A DNA stretch of 64,000 nt from positions 6,684,001-6,748,000 of the forward strand of contig NZ_CP048286.1 of assembly GCF_010365285.1 (NCBI RefSeq), in the 5' to 3' direction. This document shows positions 9,168-17,222 of this stretch, in pieces. How positions within the stretch are numbered: the first letter of the stretch is position 1; each line of letters opens with the position of its first letter. The notes beneath the pieces are model-generated. The model made no database searches, had not been told where the DNA came from, and saw only the letters and a list, made by a program, of their open reading frames with translations. The position numbers and the translations under genes are program-made. Source of the DNA: Paenibacillus rhizovicinus (GTDB lineage: Bacteria > Bacillota > Bacilli > Paenibacillales > Paenibacillaceae).

Positions 9168-9268
9168 TACCTAATTCTTCTTCGTTTGTTAGGCGATTTC
9201 TAAACCGCATAATCTGCTCGTGTTTAGATAATCTATCCAAAAAATATGCGAAAGAAGGAGTAGATGGT

Positions 9269-10340
9269 ATGCCGTATGTCTTCGTTCTTTGCTTCGTTCT
9301 TTGTATAGGGCTCTTTTGTTGCGATAGCTCGGTTGCAAATGCGGATGGAAGAGCAGTAATGCCGAGTATTCAAGGCAATCCCTGCGAAGAGGATAGACCT
9401 CCGTTGTTGTTTATCACTGTGCTTGAAGACGGCGCAAGTTTGAAGGTCGAGGCGACTCGGGATTTAAACAGGCGCGCTGTGCGGAAGAGCATACGGACAT
9501 CCTTGCGAACACGAGAGCTGCGGGGAGGGAGAGGCTTCATACGCGAAGAGGTCGTTTGGTCGGATAACAAACATTTTGAGGTGAAATTTCATGATTCGAT
9601 CCGGGGGAGTCGCTCCGGCTCTCGTTAGTCGACGCGACCTCAGCTGGGGGCGAATCCTTTCGAAGCGTGGAGCAGCCATTCCGAGGGTGAACCTTATTTT
9701 TTTAACGTTCTCCGATTCGGGACATCCCGCCTTGATCTCTCAAAATGACGGAACAAAGACTGCGATAACGATCAGCCCATGGAACAATGCAGCTCGTCCA
9801 TTCGATAACGATTACGGGCTAGCTCTCACGGGCTAGCTCTCATGTTCTCGGACCGTTTCCAGCGCGAAACGACTTATGCGGCCGTAGGCAACAGAAGCGT
9901 TTACCGGTTAAATTGGCGAACCGGGCAATCGAAGAAGCTTTACGACGCTGCCAGACCGATTTATGGGTTGTCATCTTCGCCGAATGGCGAACGATTCGCC
10001 GTTCTCGCGTCTTCGGACCGATATGCAGGAAGCCATGCGGATTTAGTGGTTTTCAGCAAGGAAGGGAAGAGGATTGCGTCCTTTGCTAAGGCGGCATATA
10101 GGAATCACAGTGATGGCGTGCTGTTTCCATATCCATTAACCTGGGAAGACGAGGGCACAGTATTATTGCCTTCTCGAAGTAATAATGGCACGGGTATAAT
10201 ATCCATGAACATCAATAATCGTCAAATTCGAACGATACAGCAGTCAAGGAAGTCATGGCTAACGGAGGAAGAAACGAAGCTGCTGAGACAAGAATTACAG
10301 TACGAAGCAGAAATTAGCCATGTCGCTCGTAATCTTCATA
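9269..10340 (+). pseudogene. Decayed secreted beta-propeller-like gene, multiple frameshifts
   Basis: An N-terminal signal peptide (MPYVFVLCFVLCIGLFCC) starts a protein whose coding sense then jumps between frames. One break lies at the G run 9603-9607, where the frame would continue as GESLRLSLVDATSAGGESF. A second lies near 9688-9705. The third is the 14-bp tandem duplication at 9815-9842. Removing one duplicated copy rejoins the frame as DYGLALMFSDRF, which strongly supports a single ancestral gene. The later part (YGLSSSPNGERFAVLASS, LVVFSKEGKRIASF) resembles TolB/WD-like propeller blades. Homology stops around 10320-10340, where an antisense alcohol dehydrogenase fragment begins. Function of the ancestor is unknown. 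Confidence 0.72.
9815..9842 (+). repeat. 14-bp perfect tandem duplication that breaks a reading frame
   Basis: The unit CGGGCTAGCTCTCA occurs twice head to tail (9815-9828 and 9829-9842). Fourteen is not a multiple of three, so the insertion shifts the frame and creates an in-frame TAG. Deleting one copy restores continuous coding sense. Confidence 0.9.
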
Positions 10341-10705
10341 CGGGACGTCAGGCCGATCTGGACATGGCGGCCGCGCTTGCCGAGGCTGAGGATGGCATTG
10401 GTGCACGTATCTTGAATGCCGAGCGCGTCCACGCTGACGTTAGCGCCGTCTTTGGTGATTTCGCGTACGGCCTGGAAGGCTTTCTCCTGTTTGCTGTTCA
10501 CGGTTGCGACCGCGCCCATCTGCTTCGCGAAATCAAGCTTGTCCTCCGCGATATCGACCGCGATCACGTTGGCGCCTGCCGCCGCCGCGATTTGGATCGC
10601 CGAGAGGCCGACGCCGCCGGCGCCGTAGACGGCGACCCATTCGCCCGGACGAACCCGGCCTTGGTTCAGCACGCCATGGTAAGCGGTCATGAACCGGCAG
10701 CCCAT
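10295..10705 (-). pseudogene. Zinc-type alcohol dehydrogenase fragment (NAD-binding core only)
   Basis: A 136-residue fragment of a medium-chain alcohol dehydrogenase. It retains the Rossmann nucleotide-binding core (VAVYGAGGVGLSAIQIAAAA, VIAVDIAEDKLDFAKQMGA, KRGRHVQIGL). Intact family members have about 340 residues; here the N-terminal catalytic GroES-like half (about 150 residues with the zinc ligands) and the last 100 residues are missing. The first visible residues (GCRFMTAYHGVL) are normally internal. Homology ends near 10340, where the sequence abuts the decayed plus-strand gene; the other edge lies within 50 bases of the divergent LysR gene. It is therefore a deletion remnant, not a functional enzyme. 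Confidence 0.82.
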
Positions 10706-10751
10706 CTATGATTGATTCCTTCATATCTATGTAGGAGAAGCGGAGGCAGGC

Positions 10752-11670
10752 ATGGAAATTCTTCAACTGAAATATTTTCAAACCATCGCCCGCCTGCAGC
10801 ATATGACGAAGGCTGCCGAAGAGCTCCAGATCGCCCAGCCGTCGCTCAGCAAAACGATCGCCCGCCTGGAGAGCGACGTCGGCGTTCCGCTCTTTCGACC
10901 GGGAAGGCAGGCATATTAAACTCAACGCGTACGGGGAGATTTTTCTGAGGCGGCTGGAGCATGCCTTCATGGAGCTTGACGAGGCGAAGCGGGAGATCGA
11001 GGAGCTTGGCGGCAAGGAGCAGAACAGCCTGCGGCTTGCGGTGTCGATTACGAATATCCTGCCCACGCTAATGGCCGCTTTCGTTGCGGAGAGTCCGCAT
11101 GTGCATCTGCGGCAGTTTCTGGAAACCGCGTCCTCCATGACAACGATGCTGGAGAACGGAGACGTCGACCTGTGCATCTCCTCCAAGTCGATCGAAGGGC
11201 CGGAAATCGAATGGCTGCCGCTGATGACGGAAGAGATTTATCTCGTGCTTCCGGCGGGACATCCACTTGCGGGGCGAGACAGCGTCGCCTTGAGCGAGCT
11301 TGCGGAGGAATCGTTCATCGGGATGAATTCCGGTTATCCGTTTCGGGAACTGACGGATCGATTTTGCCGGGACGCGGGCTTCGAGCCGAAAATCATATTC
11401 GAGCTGGACGAGCCCGACGCCATCGTGGGACTGGTGAATCAGAGCCTTGGCATTACGTTCATACCGGCATCCGACTGGAAATCGGTCTCGCATCTGCTGG
11501 CTCAGCGGCTGCGGATTTCGGATCCGGCATGCTACCGGACAGTAGGGCTTGCTTGGTCGAAACGCCGGTACATGTCGAAGGCGGCGCAGTTGTTTAAACG
11601 ACTGGTGATCGCTTATTTCGAGCAGATGTCCTCGGCATCTGCATTGGAGCAGGAGAAGACGGTTGACTAG
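10752..11670 (+). pseudogene. LysR-family transcriptional regulator with a single-base frameshift
   Basis: The N-terminal helix-turn-helix (MEILQLKYFQTIARLQHMTK, then IAQPSLSKTIARLE) starts at ATG 10752 and runs to a premature TAA at 10917. From 10897 the next frame continues the family sequence (DREGRHIKLNAYGEIFLRR), followed by a full substrate-binding domain to 11670. An extra C at about 10896 explains everything: without it the text reads LFDREGRHIKLN, the normal LysR hinge. The intact product would be about 305 residues. The lesion may be genuine decay, in keeping with neighbouring debris, or a sequencing error. LysR regulators usually control the divergent gene, here the ruined dehydrogenase. 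Confidence 0.85.
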
Positions 11671-11682
11671 GAGGAATCGGAC

Positions 11683-11910
11683 ATGGGAGAGCATTCGGAT
11701 ATTGGAAATATAAGCCCGTCTACAGACAAGAGCAGCTGCGTCATTCAGCGCGTCGCTCATGTAACGAAGATCGGCGCAGAAGGCGTAACGGCCGTGGTTA
11801 ATGGAAGGACGCTGCTGCTTCCGAAGGACAAAGTCGCGGAAGGCTTGGCGGCGGGGGATACCATCATCTGGAACGGCAAAATTTGGACCGCTTCAAACGG
11901 CGTCGTATAG
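11683..11910 (+). CDS. Small hypothetical protein, 75 residues
   Basis: I do not recognise a named family. The ATG follows AGGAGG with good spacing and lies 12 bases after the LysR stop, so it may be co-transcribed. The sequence is soluble, with a beta-rich core (VTAVVNGRTLLLPKDKVAEG, then AAGDTIIWNGKIWTA) that looks like a small beta-barrel or an SH3-like fold. There are no transmembrane segments and one Cys. Codon use matches the neighbours. Confidence 0.7.
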   Translation: MGEHSDIGNISPSTDKSSCVIQRVAHVTKIGAEGVTAVVNGRTLLLPKDKVAEGLAAGDTIIWNGKIWTASNGVV

Positions 11911-11998
11911 GGTACATCAAACATGAGAAAAGCTTAATGGCCGATACGCCCCCATTATCGGCGGCCGCTGCGAATCCTTCATAATGAAGGGGAGGATG

Positions 11999-12943
11999 AT
12001 GAAACTCATGGAAGTATTGAATACGAAACGATGCCTGTTCTGCGATTCGCTCGTACAGGTGAAACATAAAGGCGGCAGCGAGTGGTACATGAACTGCCTC
12101 TGCTCGCCAAGCGGCTCTTACGGATTGAAAGACGACAGCTACGAACCGTTCCGCATGCTGTCCTATACGGAGAAACGAGCGGAATTCCCGATTATTTCTG
12201 CTTATATCCGGGAGCAGAGCGACTGCGAAGAGAAAGTGATCGTCTCGTTCGACGAGCGCGCCGCGATACTGCAATCGCCGCTTATTCCGCTGACGGCGGA
12301 AGAGAAGGGATTGAAGCTGCTCCGCTATCTTCATCGGCATGCCAGCGGACCCGACGAGCCGGTCGTTATCAGTCAGTTCTCGCAATGCGCGAATTTGACG
12401 TATTCCATGAATTTGCAAGAATTGGTCTATATCGTAGAGAAACTGAAGGAAGAAGGTTTGATCGAGCGAATCGGCTCGACATTCCGGCTGACCGAGAAAG
12501 GATGGCTGGAGGCAGAGTCCAGCGCATCCGGCAAAGCGTACAAGCCGTGCTTCGTATTGCTTCCGCATGGCGAAGAGGAGATGGCGCAGCAATGGACGGA
12601 GAACGTCTTCCCGAGGCTGCTGCAGCTCGGCTACGCCCCGAAACTGTTAAGCCAGGGCGGACCGCGCAGCGTCGCCGACAAGCCTGTCCAGGAAACGATG
12701 CAGCAAGTGCTCAAGTGCAGGCTGATGATAGCGGACATTTCGGATCCCGAAGCGGAGACGTGGATGTATGCGGGTTACGCGCTGGGCAACGATATCCCGG
12801 TCGCGTGGACATGCCGCTCTTCGGCAACGGGGACGCAGCCTCCCGGCGTTCGTCCGATCGTCTGGGAGAACGCGGAGCAGCTTGCCGACCAGCTGCAATT
12901 CTCGATCGGACGCGAAGCCGTGACGAGCGACCAGCCGAACTAG
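11999..12943 (+). CDS. Zinc-ribbon / winged-helix / TIR- or NDT-like three-part protein
   Basis: A protein of about 314 residues with no named family that I recognise. The N-terminus has a Cys cluster (CLFCDSL and later NCLC) resembling a zinc ribbon. The middle (about residues 85-165) has a winged-helix look, ending ERIGSTFRLTEKGWLEAE. The C-terminal part (from CFVLLPHGEEEMAQQW) resembles the nucleoside deoxyribosyltransferase/TIR-like fold: MIADISDPEAETWMYAGYALG matches the pattern where the family usually has a Glu before the Gly (YE-L/I-G). Here that Glu is replaced (YAG), so catalysis is doubtful. GGGGAGG at 11989-11995 could serve ATG 11999 or 12008. A stand-alone sensor or defence-like role is possible but unproven. 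Confidence 0.8.
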   Translation: MKLMEVLNTKRCLFCDSLVQVKHKGGSEWYMNCLCSPSGSYGLKDDSYEPFRMLSYTEKRAEFPIISAYIREQSDCEEKVIVSFDERAAILQSPLIPLTAEEKGLKLLRYLHRHASGPDEPVVISQFSQCANLTYSMNLQELVYIVEKLKEEGLIERIGSTFRLTEKGWLEAESSASGKAYKPCFVLLPHGEEEMAQQWTENVFPRLLQLGYAPKLLSQGGPRSVADKPVQETMQQVLKCRLMIADISDPEAETWMYAGYALGNDIPVAWTCRSSATGTQPPGVRPIVWENAEQLADQLQFSIGREAVTSDQPN

Positions 12944-12953
12944 CAAATTGAAG

Positions 12954-12983
12954 TTGCTCCCGAATCGGAAATTCGTCTATAAT
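12954..12983 (+). promoter_or_regulatory. Promoter of the glutathione peroxidase gene
   Basis: TTGCTC (12954-12959) and a perfect TATAAT (12978-12983) are separated by 18 bases, about 60 bases before the peroxidase start. Confidence 0.65.
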
Positions 12984-13043
12984 GATTTTATGCAATTTAA
13001 TTAAATGAAATCCGCTAGCAGCCGATATTGGGAGGGACCATGC

Positions 13044-13538
13044 ATGAGTATTTATGATTTCAAGGTAACGACGATCGACGGCAAGGAACAGACATTGGCG
13101 CCGTACGAAGGCAAGATTATGCTGATCGTCAATACGGCAAGCGCCTGCGGGCTGACGCCGCATTACAAGGGATTGCAGCATATTTATGACGCGTTCCAAG
13201 ACCAAGGCGTCGTCGTGCTTGGCTTCCCGTGCAATCAATTCAAAGAACAGGAGCCTGGCAGCAACGAGGAAATCGCGCAATTTTGCGAATTGAACTACTC
13301 GGTGACGTTCCCGATGTTCGCGAAGATCGACGTTAAAGGCGAAGATGCGCATCCGTTGTACAAGTATCTCGTGGATGCCGTGCCTGCTCCGTACCATACG
13401 GGCGACATTGATTGGAACTTCGCGAAGTTTCTCGTGGACAAGCAAGGCAACGTCCTCAAACAGTACCCCGCGCCGACCGATCCTGCGGACATCGAGCCTG
13501 ATTTGCGCCGCTTGATCGAAACAGGCAGCCTTGCCTGA
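13044..13538 (+). CDS. Glutathione peroxidase-family thiol peroxidase
   Basis: A 164-residue cytosolic peroxidase. The peroxidatic Cys lies in NTASACGLTPHY, followed by the conserved Gln/Asn motif (GFPCNQFKEQEPG) and the Trp-Asn pair in IDWNFAKF. This gives a complete catalytic tetrad with Cys in place of selenocysteine. A further Cys in QFCELNY is in the position of the resolving Cys, so it probably works with thioredoxin or bacillithiol rather than glutathione (family knowledge). The ATG at 13044 has GGAGG eight bases upstream; a longer in-frame start at 13005 lacks a good site. It has its own promoter and terminator. Confidence 0.93.
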   Translation: MSIYDFKVTTIDGKEQTLAPYEGKIMLIVNTASACGLTPHYKGLQHIYDAFQDQGVVVLGFPCNQFKEQEPGSNEEIAQFCELNYSVTFPMFAKIDVKGEDAHPLYKYLVDAVPAPYHTGDIDWNFAKFLVDKQGNVLKQYPAPTDPADIEPDLRRLIETGSLA

Positions 13539-13563
13539 TTTCTGAATGCAATCGCGAAAAGTC

Positions 13564-13590
13564 AAAAAGCACCTTCAGGGGTGCTTTTTT
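13564..13590 (+). terminator. Terminator after the peroxidase gene
   Basis: AAAAAGCACC (13564-13573) pairs with GGTGCTTTTT (13580-13589) around a short TTCAGG loop. The A and T runs on either side make it likely to act in both directions, also for the minus-strand permease. Confidence 0.88.
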
Positions 13591-13621
13591 GCGTTACTTG
13601 CTTTCTTCACTTACTGCCGGG

Positions 13622-14965
13622 TTAATTCGTTTGCCTGCCGGACAGGAGCTTGCTCTTGGTAATCGGCTTTAACAGCTGCTTCACGAATGGCGCATTTCGT
13701 CCATGGAAGAGAATGCCGGCAAGGAGCCACGCAAGCCCCATAATAAGCGCATCCTCGCTAAGCTGCAGGAAGAGCCAGCCGATGAAAGCGGCCCCGCAGC
13801 CTGGCAGTACCAGATAGAGGAGCATTCCTTTCGCGGAACGGCGGCGTTCCTGTGCGTAATAATGACGGATGACGGAAACATTAACGAAGAAGAAGGCGGT
13901 CAACGCGCCGAAATTCACGAATTTAACGGCTGTATCCAGGTGAATGACAAGCGCAAGCATGGACACGATCGCGACCGTCATAATGTTGACGACAGGCGTC
14001 TTCCATTTCGGGTGCAAGTAGGCGAAATATTTCGGCGGCAGGATCGATTCGCGTCCCATGACGTACAACAGACGGGAGACGCTGGATACCGAAGATATGC
14101 CTTGGGTGAAGATGGCGAACAGCAGAACAACGATGAACGCCGTGCCGAGCGCGGCTCCGCCGACCATGCGGACGATTTCCAAACCCGCGGAATCGATGTT
14201 CAGGAACGAGATGGCTTTCGGGAATACGAGCTGGGTTAAATACGACGGTGTGACATATAGGATGCTGGCGATTATAATAATAAAGCCGATAGCACGAGGG
14301 ATGTTCTTTTGCGCGTTCTTGGTTTCCTCCGCCATGGTGGTGATGGAGTCGAAACCGAGAAACGAGAAGCAAATGACGGAAGCGCCGGTCAAGATCGATG
14401 AGAAGGGGATGTCCGTTTGCGTAAGCGGCGCCATGGGATCGTGAAGCGACGAAATATTTCGAAGCAGAAGGATACAAAACAGCGCGATGAAGCACATTTG
14501 AAGCAGGACGAACCATTTGCTCAAGTTGGCGGAGAATGCCGCGCCCTTCACGTTGACGAGCGTGATCGCCAGGTTGATGCCGATCATCCAGGCATAAGCG
14601 GGGACGGACGGGAACTCTGCATGCATGTAAACGCCGAACGTTAAACAGGCAATGATGGGGGAAAATAAATAGTCGAGCAGCAGCGCCCAGCCGACGAGGA
14701 AGCCGAGATAGGGGTGAAGAGATTTCTTGACATAGGTGTAAGCCGAACCGGAAGCCGGGTGGGCGACAGACATCAGGCCGTAGCTGTATGCGGTGAACAT
14801 AATGGCGATAAAGGCGAGCAAGTAAGATTGCGTGAGCATTCCTGACGAGGATTCATAGGCGATGCCGTAGATCGAGAAATAAATCATGGGCGTCATCCAG
14901 GCAAGCCCAAGGAATACGACTTGAACGAGCGTAAGCGTTTGTTGGAGTTTGGCTTGTTCTCTCAT
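13622..14965 (-). CDS. APC-superfamily amino acid/amine permease under riboswitch control
   Basis: A 447-residue transporter with about 12 transmembrane helices. Family signs are the first-helix motif LGLAWMTPMIYFSIYGI and the FSFLGFDSITTMAEETKN segment found in APC transporters of the putrescine/amino-acid type. The start is ATG 14965 (nine bases after AAAGGG), rather than a TTG three codons earlier. The leader carries a ykkC-class aptamer followed by an intrinsic terminator, so expression should rise when the ligand is bound. If the ligand is guanidine, this is a candidate guanidine or guanidino-compound transporter, complementing the guanidine-degradation operon at 25.8-33.1 kb. Substrate and direction are inferred. 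Confidence 0.9.
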   Translation of the reverse strand: MREQAKLQQTLTLVQVVFLGLAWMTPMIYFSIYGIAYESSSGMLTQSYLLAFIAIMFTAYSYGLMSVAHPASGSAYTYVKKSLHPYLGFLVGWALLLDYLFSPIIACLTFGVYMHAEFPSVPAYAWMIGINLAITLVNVKGAAFSANLSKWFVLLQMCFIALFCILLLRNISSLHDPMAPLTQTDIPFSSILTGASVICFSFLGFDSITTMAEETKNAQKNIPRAIGFIIIIASILYVTPSYLTQLVFPKAISFLNIDSAGLEIVRMVGGAALGTAFIVVLLFAIFTQGISSVSSVSRLLYVMGRESILPPKYFAYLHPKWKTPVVNIMTVAIVSMLALVIHLDTAVKFVNFGALTAFFFVNVSVIRHYYAQERRRSAKGMLLYLVLPGCGAAFIGWLFLQLSEDALIMGLAWLLAGILFHGRNAPFVKQLLKPITKSKLLSGRQTN

Positions 14966-14996
14966 TTGCAGCAACCCTTTCGATGATGGCTAAAAT

Positions 14997-15036
14997 AAAA
15001 AAAGCACAGGAGATATCAAAGGTTGCTGATATCCTC
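14997..15036 (-). terminator. Riboswitch expression-platform terminator
   Basis: On the minus strand GGAGGATATCA pairs with TGATATCTCC, followed by TGTGC and seven T (14997-15003). The 5' side of the hairpin overlaps the end of the aptamer (GCCCGGGAG), so ligand binding and termination would be mutually exclusive. Confidence 0.8.
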
Positions 15037-15135
15037 CCGGGCTTTTATCCCTCCGTGTACACAGCGGCTGCCGTGCGTTTTCTCTCGGTCCAGGCTAATG
15101 GTTAAGTAAACTGCCACTACGGAACCCTAGAAAAC
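15030..15135 (-). promoter_or_regulatory. ykkC-class (guanidine-I-like) riboswitch
   Basis: Read on the minus strand, the leader contains the class signatures in order: CTAGGGTTCCG, then CTGGACCGAGAG, then ACACGGAGGGATAAAAGCCC. The closing helix P1 pairs GTTTTC with GAAAAC (15130-15135 is the 5' strand). These motifs match the ykkC/guanidine-I aptamer. The related subtype 2 riboswitches (ppGpp, PRPP) share the core, so ligand identity is likely but not proven. It sits directly before the permease terminator. Confidence 0.85.
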
Positions 15136-15253
15136 GTAAATGGTAAATTATATTTGTTTTATATGTTAGATAATATAACACCAACAACGAAATCGTCAAA
15201 TTAAAGTTTTGACAACTTAGAATTGGCTTTACGCATGGAAAGGATGCTTACAC

Positions 15254-15475
15254 GTGGCAACAACTGAAGAAGAGAAACCGAAGCTTATCCCGACGAAAAT
15301 TTGGAAATGCAAAAATCCGGAGTGCAAAGCGTGGGTGCGCGAGGAATTTGCCGAGAGCGAGCAAGCCTGCCCGATCTGCAAAGGCCCCATGCATCGCAGC
15401 ATGAGGCATTTGCCAGCCGTTCAGAATAAAATCAAACGACAACCGAAGAAACCGAAATCGGAGTTCGATATTTAG
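15254..15475 (+). CDS. YdjO-like cold-inducible zinc-ribbon protein
   Basis: A 73-residue protein with four paired Cys (WKCKNPECKAW and ACPICKGPM) that should bind one zinc. This spacing and the conserved W and VREEFA segment match the YdjO family of cold-inducible proteins in Bacillales. The C-terminus is basic (KIKRQPKKPKSEF). The start is GTG at 15254 with GGAAAGG upstream. It is followed immediately by its own terminator. The molecular function of the family is unknown. Confidence 0.85.
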   Translation: MATTEEEKPKLIPTKIWKCKNPECKAWVREEFAESEQACPICKGPMHRSMRHLPAVQNKIKRQPKKPKSEFDI

Positions 15476-15496
15476 CCGCCGCTTAGGCGGCTTTTT
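15474..15496 (+). terminator. Terminator after the YdjO-like gene
   Basis: AGCCGCC pairs with GGCGGCT around GCTTA, followed by five T. The stem overlaps the stop codon of the preceding gene. Confidence 0.88.
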
Positions 15497-15575
15497 CTAT
15501 ACGAGGAACTTCTAAGCATCGCCTGTACTGTACTTCTTTGCAGCGTTTTGCGGCGTTTTGCAGCGCCTTGCAGCG

Positions 15576-16475
15576 CTAATAGAGCAGACGCCACAGATAG
15601 AATGTCGCATACGCTTTCCACTCTCCCCATGGTGCCGACAGCGCTTTGATTTCGTCGATGGAAGGCTTCGAATCCCGGCCGAGCACGAGCTTGAGGGCGT
15701 TGTGCAAGCCGACGTCTTCGATCGGAAAAGCCGCGGGGACGCGCAGACAGCGCATGAGCACGTAATTGGCCGTCCAAGGACCAATGCCGCGGATGCGGGT
15801 CAGCGCTTTCTCCATCGCCATCCAGTCGGACAGAGCAAGCAGGCCTGCCTTGGACAGGCTGCCTTCTGCCATCAATCGAGACGTGCCGATGACGTATTCC
15901 GCTTTGCGGCCCGTAAACTGCATTTCTCGCAGCTCGGCCTGATCGAGCGAGGCAATGGTTTGCGGAGACGGGAAAGCCCAATAGCGGCTTCCGTTCCAAT
16001 AGACGGATGTGCCATAGCGCTCCACGAACCGGCGTTTGAGCGTATACGCGAACGCAAGGTTGATCTGCTGCCCCATGATGCCCCAGCAGAGTGCTTCGAA
16101 CAGGTCCTCGATTCCGACGATGCGAAGTCCGCCGAATTGCCGGGCCGGCACGGACAGCACCGCATCGCGGCCGGCAAGTTCCAGAAACGGCAGCAGGTCC
16201 CGGTCCATGTCGAACCAGTCTCGCACATAAGCGACGATCGCATTGGCATAGGCGTCATCAAGCGGCGCCTCCTTGATCGGACAGCGAATCGTAAGCGAAC
16301 CGTCCGGCTGCGACGAAACTTGAATCAGAACATGCTCGTCCATGACGGAAATGAGCTTCGTTATGGCGCTGCCTTCAACGCCGTACATGCATTCATTGCT
16401 CGAACGCTCCAGATAACCGAGGATGTGATTGAAATCGAATGCCTCTTGAGGCGGTATTGTAAGTAAAGCTGTCAT
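15576..16475 (-). CDS. alkA: DNA-3-methyladenine glycosylase II
   Basis: A 299-residue base-excision repair glycosylase that removes alkylated purines. It has the AlkA N-terminal domain and the helix-hairpin-helix/GPD motif (RIRGIGPWTANYVLMR) with the catalytic Asp in FPIEDVGLHNA. The start ATG 16475 lies after AGGAGG on the minus strand; a longer start at 16535 or 16520 is possible but lacks a site. It is divergent from adaA-adaB, the same arrangement as in Bacillus subtilis, so Ada control of both directions is expected. Confidence 0.93.
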   Translation of the reverse strand: MTALLTIPPQEAFDFNHILGYLERSSNECMYGVEGSAITKLISVMDEHVLIQVSSQPDGSLTIRCPIKEAPLDDAYANAIVAYVRDWFDMDRDLLPFLELAGRDAVLSVPARQFGGLRIVGIEDLFEALCWGIMGQQINLAFAYTLKRRFVERYGTSVYWNGSRYWAFPSPQTIASLDQAELREMQFTGRKAEYVIGTSRLMAEGSLSKAGLLALSDWMAMEKALTRIRGIGPWTANYVLMRCLRVPAAFPIEDVGLHNALKLVLGRDSKPSIDEIKALSAPWGEWKAYATFYLWRLLY

Positions 16476-16585
16476 TGTTAAGGAAAACCTCCTTAGCCGA
16501 TCGAAGGATTGCTTCTTCATGTTTAGTTGTATCACAAATCCGGCGAATCCGGCTTTCGTAATCTTGCTAATTCATTCGTAAGAGC

Positions 16586-16614
16586 TTACATACGGAACTT
16601 AAAGCGGGTATACT
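16586..16614 (+). promoter_or_regulatory. adaA promoter in the alkA-adaA intergenic region
   Basis: TTACAT (16586-16591) and TATACT (16609-16614) are separated by 17 bases, 20 bases before the adaA start. Ada-box sequences should lie just upstream in the shared region, but I cannot define them confidently. Confidence 0.55.
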
Positions 16615-16634
16615 TTGCCTTGGAGGCGAGTGCA

Positions 16635-17222
16635 ATGGTGACCGAAGACAAGTGGTCCGCGATCGTGAACTGCGATGCCGGCCAAGATGGCAGATTCTAT
16701 TACAGCGTCAGCACGACGGGGATCTTCTGCAGGCCATCCTGCAAGTCCCGGGCGCCGAAGCGCGAGCATGTGCGGGTATTCGCAACGGCTTCCGAGGCGG
16801 CAATGGCAGGCTTCCGGCCATGCAAACGATGCAAGCCCGACGGACTGCGGCTGCCGGACGAAGAATGGGTCGATGCCATCGCCGAGTCCATTCGTGCGCA
16901 ATATCGGGAGCGGCTTACGCTTCCGGCGTTGGCGGATCAACAGCATGTCAGCCAGTTTCACTTGCAGCGCACGTTCAAACGGATGATGGGCCTATCGCCG
17001 GCCGATTATTTGCTTCAAGTTCGGCTCGGCGCGGCGAAGGCGCTCCTTCGCGATACGCGGTTCGCGGTAGCGGAAGTCGGCGAGCAGGTGGGCATGCCGA
17101 ATGCGGCGCATTTCGCGACCGTCTTCCATCGCGCGACAGGCCGAACGCCATCCCGCTTTCGGGAAGAACATACGAATAAACCTATGAATCCGAATCGGAA
17201 AGTTGGTGAACAGGATGAATAA
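16635..17222 (+). CDS. adaA: AdaA methylphosphotriester-DNA methyltransferase / AraC-type activator
   Basis: A 195-residue sensor and activator of the adaptive response to DNA methylation. The N-terminal zinc domain has the four Cys (FCRPSC and PCKRC); the first of these is the methyl acceptor from DNA phosphotriesters. The C-terminal half is an AraC-type double helix-turn-helix (LADQQHVSQFHLQRTFKRMM, then VGMPNAAHFATVFHRATG). Start ATG 16635 has GGAGG at 16622-16626. The end overlaps adaB by eight bases, indicating coupling. Confidence 0.95.
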   Translation: MVTEDKWSAIVNCDAGQDGRFYYSVSTTGIFCRPSCKSRAPKREHVRVFATASEAAMAGFRPCKRCKPDGLRLPDEEWVDAIAESIRAQYRERLTLPALADQQHVSQFHLQRTFKRMMGLSPADYLLQVRLGAAKALLRDTRFAVAEVGEQVGMPNAAHFATVFHRATGRTPSRFREEHTNKPMNPNRKVGEQDE

